The translations under genes were made by a program, and so were the position numbers. Positions 58,275 through 64,000 of a DNA stretch of 64,000 nt are shown one piece after another. The stretch covers positions 682,001-746,000 of the forward strand of contig NZ_CP067378.1 of NCBI RefSeq assembly GCF_019565505.1. The letters are read 5' to 3'. Below the pieces are notes generated by a model that worked only from the letters and a program-made list of their open reading frames with translations, was not told where the DNA came from and did not search any database. The DNA is from Flavobacterium davisii. GTDB taxonomy: Bacteria; Bacteroidota; Bacteroidia; Flavobacteriales; Flavobacteriaceae. Each line of letters begins with the position of its first letter. Position 1 is the first letter of the stretch.

Positions 58275-59282
58275 CTAGTCTAAAATTTGAAAAAAATAAT
58301 CTATCCTATTTAATTTATTCAACATAAGCTGACGATTAGCATATTGTATATTTTTTAATTCTTCATTAGTTTTAGATTCATGAAATTCTATTATTTTTTG
58401 AATACAATCATTTTCCTTGACTATTATACAGTGTTTTTCCCAATTTATTTTATCATGGAGTGGTAATCTTATATCTGTATCCAATATAATTGGAATTCTC
58501 CCCATAATAAGTGTTTCATAAAATCGTACAGAAAAATTACCAGAACCACGCATACAAAAAGTATATAAATTTTCTTGAATATTCTTAAAAAACTCAAGAG
58601 TTGTATTTACTTTATCTAATTGAGAATTAGCTCCTGCTCTATATTTAGCTCGATAAATAAATTTAGTATCTATATTACTTGCATTTTTAAGTACTTCTAA
58701 CAAATGAAATCTTTTATTACTTGAGGGATAAAAAAACTGATAATCAGTTTTATCAATCTTCAGAGATCTTTTAATTTGATGTTTAGTATATATCAAAAAT
58801 TCTTTAATTATTTTGGAAAAAGAACCATTTGAATGACCTACAAAACCTACTGAAGGTTTAATATTTTTCTCAATAATAAACCATTTCAATCCCAATACAC
58901 TTATGGGATCATTTATAAACGAAGGAATAACATGCGTATTTGTATCTAATTTTGAATTAAATCCACCAAGACGAAATGTATATAAATTATTATTAAAAGG
59001 TAAAGTTATCCCAAAATCTCCCCCTGTATAAACCCAAACAATCTTATTTAACTTTCTTGCTTCATCTAAAAAATCAAACCAATCCTTTCTTTTTCCTGAA
59101 TTATAAATTGATGTCAATTCTAAAGGAAAAATATGTATATCAGCTCTATCGGGTTCATCCTGAAAATAAAAATTACTAATAGCAACTGGATTTTTTAAAT
59201 AAAAGACATCAAATAATAAAGGAAAAACTATTTTCCTATTAGCGGGTATTAATGTTTTTGTATTGGTATAAAACGTGATCAA
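58275..59282 (-). CDS. Exostosin-family (GT47-like) glycosyltransferase
   Basis: The product is 335 residues, uninterrupted. The C-terminal half has the exostosin signature YTFCMRGSGNFSVRFYETLIMGRIPIILDTDIRLPLHDKINW in part (R-G-x-G-N, S-x-R-x-Y-E, G-x-I-P-I-I-x-D). The N-terminal part (ADIHIFPLELTSIY) also fits. Exostosins in eukaryotes build heparan chains; in bacteria they appear in capsule and EPS loci. It lies 8 bp before the GT2 gene. Confidence 0.82.
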   Translation of the reverse strand: MITFYTNTKTLIPANRKIVFPLLFDVFYLKNPVAISNFYFQDEPDRADIHIFPLELTSIYNSGKRKDWFDFLDEARKLNKIVWVYTGGDFGITLPFNNNLYTFRLGGFNSKLDTNTHVIPSFINDPISVLGLKWFIIEKNIKPSVGFVGHSNGSFSKIIKEFLIYTKHQIKRSLKIDKTDYQFFYPSSNKRFHLLEVLKNASNIDTKFIYRAKYRAGANSQLDKVNTTLEFFKNIQENLYTFCMRGSGNFSVRFYETLIMGRIPIILDTDIRLPLHDKINWEKHCIIVKENDCIQKIIEFHESKTNEELKNIQYANRQLMLNKLNRIDYFFQILD

Positions 59283-60219
59283 TTATCTTATATATAAAGT
59301 ATTAAACTTATCCTTTCTGAATGTTTCTATAAGAATCATTTTATTCATAACAACATCATATTTACAAGGTTTAAATCCGTATAGCAACAATGTATCATGT
59401 ATGACTTCATCTTCAACATTGAATTTAGTGGATGAATTATTAATTTCAATTAGAATATATTTCAAAGAGGGGGCTTTCAAAATTTGATCAGCTCCTTGCA
59501 AAACAAATAACTCATAACCTTCAACATCAATTTTTAGCATAGTGGGGTTAACATTTATCAAAACTTCATCTAACACTAGTACTTTAATTTTTCTAACTTC
59601 TGCTTCATTATCTAGTGCCACTGAATTCATAACATCTTTGTTTGTTGTAAAATTTAAAAATTCATTTTTATTTCCCACCCCTACATTATAAAGTTCAACG
59701 TTTTCCAGAATATTCAACTCAACATTTCGTTTAAGTTTTTCAAAAGTTTCTTTAATAGGCTCAAAAGCATACACTTGAGCCCCATTATTTGCTGCTAATA
59801 AAGAAAAATGTCCAACATTGGCTCCTATATCAACAAAAACATCTTGTGAAGAAATATTATTTATAACAAACATTGAATCTTCGTAATCGAAAAGTTTAAA
59901 ATAAATATTAGGAACAATTCCTGCATCTCCTTTTTGAGCATAAAATTTAAGTCCATTAACCCAGCGATAAACCTTTGGTTTATTATTAATTATAGCCCCC
60001 AAATTAAATAACAAATACCTAAAAAGCGCTCCATAAGGATTGCTTTTTGTTAATGGATGGCTCTTAAATTTTAAAAACCTTTTCTTTATTTTTTTATTAT
60101 CATTTCTAAAGTTTTGCTGACCAATATTTACTTTGTTTCCATTGCTTTTCAAACCCTTTTACTTTCCAAAATTGATATTTATATGTTTTTAAAAACAAGC
60201 GTAATCTATACCCTAACAT
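59283..60219 (-). CDS. FkbM family methyltransferase (frameshift near the N-terminus)
   Basis: The main frame gives 289 residues with VFVDIGANVGHFSLLAANNGAQVYAFEPI (in part; SAM site), NVELYNVGVGN, MLKIDVEGYELFVLQGAD and LIEINN, the FkbM pattern. The likely true start is ATG at 60219 (MLGYRLRLFLKTYKYQFW), which overlaps the end of the preceding glycosyltransferase by seven bases. Joining it needs one frame change near 60120. It O-methylates sugar hydroxyls in many surface glycans; its target here is inferred only from context. Confidence 0.85.
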
Positions 60220-61622
60220 TTGTTCCTTAGTGCTATATTTTTTTTCACATACATTATAGTAGGTGATGGTTTTGGCTGTATTGGTTCCTTTTCCCATGGA
60301 TGAACAAATTTAGTTCTAAACCCGCCCATTGGTGCTTTTAAATGAATTATCTTGATAATAGGATTATATATAATATCAAAACCATTATTTCTTAATTTCA
60401 AACCATACTCTGTATCTTCTCCATAACCAAATTCCAACTTTAGTTCAAACCCAATCGTTTTTGTAATTTCACTTTTGATAAATGAATTACCAGAACCAAA
60501 TATCGTAGTTTGACTGATAGAATTATACAATTGAGTTTCGTCTCTTAATAGATAATTAGTCGAAAAAACGCTTAAATGATAATCAATTAAAAATTTAAGT
60601 GCCTCTTTTATTAAATTCTCATCAAATCTATTATCATCATCATTAAAAAAACACCATTTACTCTCTAACAAATCCAACGCTTTATTTCTAGCCTGACATG
60701 CACCCGTTTGATGGATAAAAACATGTTTAATTTGAAATGGCCATTGTTCAGTAGTTAAATAATCCAATTCTGAATTACTATCGGGATTCGGATTTTGCTC
60801 TACAATTATAACATTTTTAGGCAAATGGGTTTGCCCACTTAAATCCTTTAAAACGTCATAAAGATACTTTTTTCTTCCAATGGTAGGAATGATTACATCG
60901 ATGGTTTCCAATTCCCAATCGATTGTCTTTTGTGGTTCCTCAAAAACAATTGTTTCTTTTTGACACTCTAATTGTCTTTGAAAAAGGGATAATAACCATG
61001 ATAAAAAACAAAATCGCTTTTCAAAAATGAAAAAACAAAATAACAAAAAGTGTTTCCATACCCACTTGTATTGTTGTGCTACAAAAGAAAACAATTCCTT
61101 TGATGTAGCCTTGGGATAGGCTATCTGAAATCTGGAATCCACTAACAACATGGGTTCTGAATAACAAAATAGACCTAAGGGTTGATATAATTTCGCAACA
61201 GTATTTAAAACATAATCTAAATTATTACTAATTCCCCAACAGGATTTAGATAGTAAAAGAATTGTACTAGATTGCATTGCCCCCACCACACTACTCATTT
61301 GCCATGTGGGATAGCAAACTTGTTTATTAATATTTATGAAAGGTGATTCTTCTACATAACCAATGGCACCTGAAAAAAAATTACCCATTGGATTATAAGA
61401 ATACATATAGCGATTATGTGGAAATGCATTTTCAATAAATGCGCGATTTAATTTAGAATAATACGATTCATTACACCAAACTATCACTTCACTTGGATAG
61501 TTGGAAGCCAGTAAACAAATGGATTTCGCTATTGACTCCTCTTGAATTATAATCTTGTACTCGACTTCACTAACTCCCTCGATTTTTTTTACTTTGTGAA
61601 AATCATGAACCAATACAATCAT
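60213..61622 (-). CDS. Two-part glycosyltransferase family 2
   Basis: The product is 469 residues, uninterrupted. The first 220 residues (IVLVHDFHKVKKI, SEVIVWCNESYYSKLN, SSVVGAMQSSTILLLSKSCW) are not a family I recognise but look like a sugar-nucleotide or acceptor-binding half. A GT2 domain occupies the rest: IDVIIPTIGRKKYLYDVLKDL, NVIIVEQNPNPDS, QTGACQARNKALDLLESKWCFFNDDDNRF (metal site in part) and LEFGYGEDTEYGLKLRNNG. The start overlaps the stop of the upstream gene by four bases (ATGA type). Confidence 0.85.
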   Translation of the reverse strand: MIVLVHDFHKVKKIEGVSEVEYKIIIQEESIAKSICLLASNYPSEVIVWCNESYYSKLNRAFIENAFPHNRYMYSYNPMGNFFSGAIGYVEESPFININKQVCYPTWQMSSVVGAMQSSTILLLSKSCWGISNNLDYVLNTVAKLYQPLGLFCYSEPMLLVDSRFQIAYPKATSKELFSFVAQQYKWVWKHFLLFCFFIFEKRFCFLSWLLSLFQRQLECQKETIVFEEPQKTIDWELETIDVIIPTIGRKKYLYDVLKDLSGQTHLPKNVIIVEQNPNPDSNSELDYLTTEQWPFQIKHVFIHQTGACQARNKALDLLESKWCFFNDDDNRFDENLIKEALKFLIDYHLSVFSTNYLLRDETQLYNSISQTTIFGSGNSFIKSEITKTIGFELKLEFGYGEDTEYGLKLRNNGFDIIYNPIIKIIHLKAPMGGFRTKFVHPWEKEPIQPKPSPTIMYVKKNIALRNKC

Positions 61623-62760
61623 AACAAATCTTTATAAAATTGAATATTTAGGTCTACTACATGCTGAATATCAAAATGATTGGAAACAAATTGAAATGCT
61701 TCATTACCTATTGATTTACACAAAACTTCATCATGTAGTAACGTTATTATTCGATTAGCATATTCTTCATGATGTGATGGATACACTAAAAAACCGCTTT
61801 TCCCATCTTCCATCAATTCCTGAGCCCAACCAATATTACTATTTACCACGGCTTTTTGCATGGCCATTGATTCTATGGTTACCATACCCAAAGTCTCTGC
61901 ATAAGTAGGAAAAATACAAACATTTGCTTTTTGAATATAATTTTGTACTTCTGTATAAGGCATTTTACCTAAATAGAAAACTTGCTTCAAATCATTTTCG
62001 TGAAACTGTTGTTGAACTAACTCCCAAGTAGATTTATTTCCTGTAGTTATATCACCAGAATCATTACCTATTAAAATTAATTTGACTTCTGGAAATTCTT
62101 TTCTTACTCTATGGAAAATTCCGGGTAATTCAAAAACGCCTTTTTTTCTTATGATTGTACCTATATATAAAAGTAAGCCTTTATCAAAACGTTCTGGATG
62201 TTTATTATTAAATTGGGTTAAATCTAAACCGTAATGTATCGTTTTTATCTTCTTTTTGTGCAGTCCAAAAAGTTTAGCTGAAATTTCACCTGCATATTTT
62301 GTGGGGGCGATATAGCCATTTGCTTTTCTTATTGCCAAAGTTTCAAATAACCGATTTTTAATTTTCTGTTTTCTTTTTTCTACATGACAAAAATAGGTAT
62401 CACTCCCATGAAAACGAATTACTAATGGCGATTTAAAACGCATAAATGCGGTAATTCCTGTCCAATCGGGTGCTTCTATCAAATCAATTTTTTCTGATTG
62501 TATTACTTTGTTTATGTATTTTTGAATATATCTTCTATAAAAAAACCATTTTCCAAATGGGTATTTTTTATCATAAATTAGATGAAAAACAATCCCGTTT
62601 TCTTGAAAAACTTCAAATTTTGGTTGTCCATATATAAAAATAGTCACCTTTACTTCTTTAGCAATCAAAGCGAGTACCAAGTTTTGAATACTGGTACCTA
62701 GACCCCCGAATGTTTTATTTTTAAATGTGGATATTCTGGAGTTAAAAAAGCTATATGCAT
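61619..62760 (-). CDS. Glycosyltransferase family 4 (one frameshift)
   Basis: The restored product is 380 residues. ATG at 62760 gives MHIAFLTPEYPHLK, then after adding one A near 62722 the glycine-rich loop FGGLGTSIQNLVLALI. VIRFHGSDTYF, the C-terminal LLYIGTIIRKKGVFELPGIF, KLILIGNDSGD, VFYLGKMPYTEV and FPTYAETLGMVTIESMAMQKAVVNSNIGWAQEL are GT4 motifs with the E-x7-E site. It overlaps the preceding gene by 10 bases. Confidence 0.9.
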
Positions 62761-63641
62761 GATTTAATTTTAAAAAAATCTTTAATAATTTTTACAGTAA
62801 ACATTCTCGCTCCAGCTTCATTCATGTGACCACAAGAAGAAAAATATTTATCTTCATTTATGCTGTTTTCATAGTTATGAACTTCTGGATATACTTTTTT
62901 AATGATATCAAAATATTCAATCTTTTTTACATTAGAACACATTGGTGTACTGACAACTATAAGATTGATCTTATTTTTTCTACAAATATCTTTAATAAAT
63001 TCATAATCTTTATTTTTCTTTGGATAATACTTCGTTAAATCATAACTCATATTTTCTCCCACTCCATGTAAAGCATAAAATCCATGATTTAAAACACTTT
63101 TTGAAGGTTTATCTATTAAAGAAAAAAGCATTTCTCTAAAACCAATTTGAGAATCATACTGAATATAGCGATAAAACGGTATATAATATAATAAATTAAA
63201 TTCTGGAATAATAGCTTTATAATAATTTGAAACACTTGTATTTGACTTTAAATACGGCATAAAAAAAGCCCTTACCCCTTCTGAATACCCCTCAGAATTG
63301 ATATTCAGATCAATTTCTAAAATAATATTTTTAAAATGATACCCTTTATCAATCATCAATCGTAACAACAATGCTGATTCTTGTAATCTAGCACCACTCA
63401 TCCCATAATTATAAGATGTATACCCTTTTTCAATAAAAAGATCTGGTATAAAATGATTATTAGCTCTAGAAGAACCCAACATAATTACATCATACATTTT
63501 GGGTTCAGAATTGATAACCTTTTGAATTTTATTCCTTTTATCCGATTTTGAATATACATTTGAATAGAGCAAATCTAGAGTAAAACTTGACAATAAAATT
63601 ATTAAAACTATTTTCCCAATAAAAATTAAAAACTGTTTCAT
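62751..63641 (-). CDS. SGNH-like exported protein, partner of the MBOAT acyltransferase
   Basis: The product is 296 residues, uninterrupted. One N-terminal helix (FLIFIGKIVLIILLSSFTLDLL) serves as anchor or signal. VIMLGSSRANNHFIPDLF is block I of the SGNH/GDSL type (G-S-S-R), NYGMSGARLQES fits block II, and HMNEAGARMFT fits the terminal His block. Proteins of this shape (DltD/AlgJ-like) pass acyl groups to glycans in the periplasm. Its ATG overlaps the last base of the MBOAT stop, so the pair is translationally coupled. Confidence 0.78.
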   Translation of the reverse strand: MKQFLIFIGKIVLIILLSSFTLDLLYSNVYSKSDKRNKIQKVINSEPKMYDVIMLGSSRANNHFIPDLFIEKGYTSYNYGMSGARLQESALLLRLMIDKGYHFKNIILEIDLNINSEGYSEGVRAFFMPYLKSNTSVSNYYKAIIPEFNLLYYIPFYRYIQYDSQIGFREMLFSLIDKPSKSVLNHGFYALHGVGENMSYDLTKYYPKKNKDYEFIKDICRKNKINLIVVSTPMCSNVKKIEYFDIIKKVYPEVHNYENSINEDKYFSSCGHMNEAGARMFTVKIIKDFFKIKSCI

Positions 63642-64000
63642 TAGAATTGGAAGTAAATAAATTCTTTATAATCAGAATAAACGCCTAAAGTTAATAAAGC
63701 TATAATAACTAAAGTAACTTTTAGCCAAGTTCTTTTTCCTGATAAAGGTTCTATTTTTGAACGATTAAACCATTCTACCAATACAAAAGCCAGTAGTAAA
63801 AATAGTAATTCAAAGCTGTATCGTTCATTACTCAAATACTGAGTGTTAAAATGGAAATTCGTTACCATTTTTTGGATATATCTAATAGATTCTGTAATAG
63901 TATTAGATCTAAAGAAAATCCATGCGATTGTAGTTAAGACAAATGTACACAGAATATTTAAAATAGTTTTTATGCTATTCACATTCCAACCCATTTCGAT
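63641..64000 (-). CDS. MBOAT family O-acyltransferase, C-terminal part (partial)
   Basis: The frame is open to the window edge (I-E-M-G-W-N), so the 5' part lies beyond base 64000. The visible 118 residues have two helices (NILCTFVLTTIAWIFFRS, FELLFLLLAFVLVEWF) and a third near the end (TLVIIALLTLGVY). TIAWIFFRSNTITESI is the strongly conserved end of the AlgI/DltB-like MBOAT proteins. The catalytic His is not in the window. MBOAT proteins move acyl groups across the inner membrane. Confidence 0.85.
   Translation of the reverse strand: MEMGWNVNSIKTILNILCTFVLTTIAWIFFRSNTITESIRYIQKMVTNFHFNTQYLSNERYSFELLFLLLAFVLVEWFNRSKIEPLSGKRTWLKVTLVIIALLTLGVYSDYKEFIYFQF

Overview
The window is about 64 kb of AT-rich DNA (roughly 30% GC by eye) from a member of the Flavobacteriaceae, most likely a Flavobacterium. 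Evidence: Bacteroidota-type promoters (-7 box TAnnTTTG) sit in front of many genes. The gene content includes gldF/gldG (gliding), a PorV-family protein and a metalloprotease with a type IX secretion (T9SS) C-terminal domain, DUF2271, DUF4105 and a SusC-like-era TonB receptor. Species cannot be fixed from sequence alone.

Layout. 1-8 kb: the end of an M42 peptidase, a secreted M43 protease, a cyclase-family enzyme, two tandem paralogous lipoproteins, and much non-coding DNA filled with a dispersed inverted-repeat element. 7.4-18 kb: housekeeping block with purC, hmp-nsrR (nitric oxide defence), phoH, a SAM hydrolase, a small monooxygenase, gldFG, dnaN and a DEAD-box helicase. 18-28.5 kb: a TPR hybrid histidine kinase, a DUF4442 protein, a tightly packed BatA-like / dihydroorotase-like / membrane protein / esterase operon, a PPIase lipoprotein, an S4 protein, a methyltransferase, a phosphoribosyltransferase and aroK. 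28.5-30.5 kb: five tRNA-Lys genes and one tRNA-Leu, then a decayed ISAon1-like insertion sequence with a smaller repeat element inside it. 30.5-36 kb: recQ, kpsF, tatC, a CMD-family protein and lptB. 36-44 kb: a minus-strand cluster of TonB receptor, ankyrin protein, DUF2271 protein, PepSY/flavodoxin/FNR reductase and ApbE. 44-50 kb: an M43 lipoprotein protease, a GH25 lysozyme, pssA, a PorV-family protein and a DUF4105 protein. 50-64 kb: a minus-strand surface polysaccharide locus with an initiating sugar transferase, Wzy/ligase, at least seven glycosyltransferases, a FkbM methyltransferase, a beta-propeller protein and an MBOAT/SGNH O-acylation pair.

The most interesting candidate system is the 36.2-43.8 kb cluster. 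The DUF2271 protein carries an ApbE-type flavinylation motif (D85-A-K-T88-G-A-S). It lies in the same gene run as the ApbE FMN transferase and a membrane reductase that combines heme-binding PepSY helices with flavodoxin and FNR domains. I infer a periplasmic flavin electron shuttle coupled to TonB-dependent (probably ferric siderophore) uptake.

Data-quality warning. About half of the protein genes, including essential ones (dnaN, tatC, kpsF), are split by frameshifts. Nearly all are single missing bases in homopolymer runs. This is the signature of a homopolymer-error sequencing read set, not of genome decay. I therefore annotate those genes over their full restored extents.
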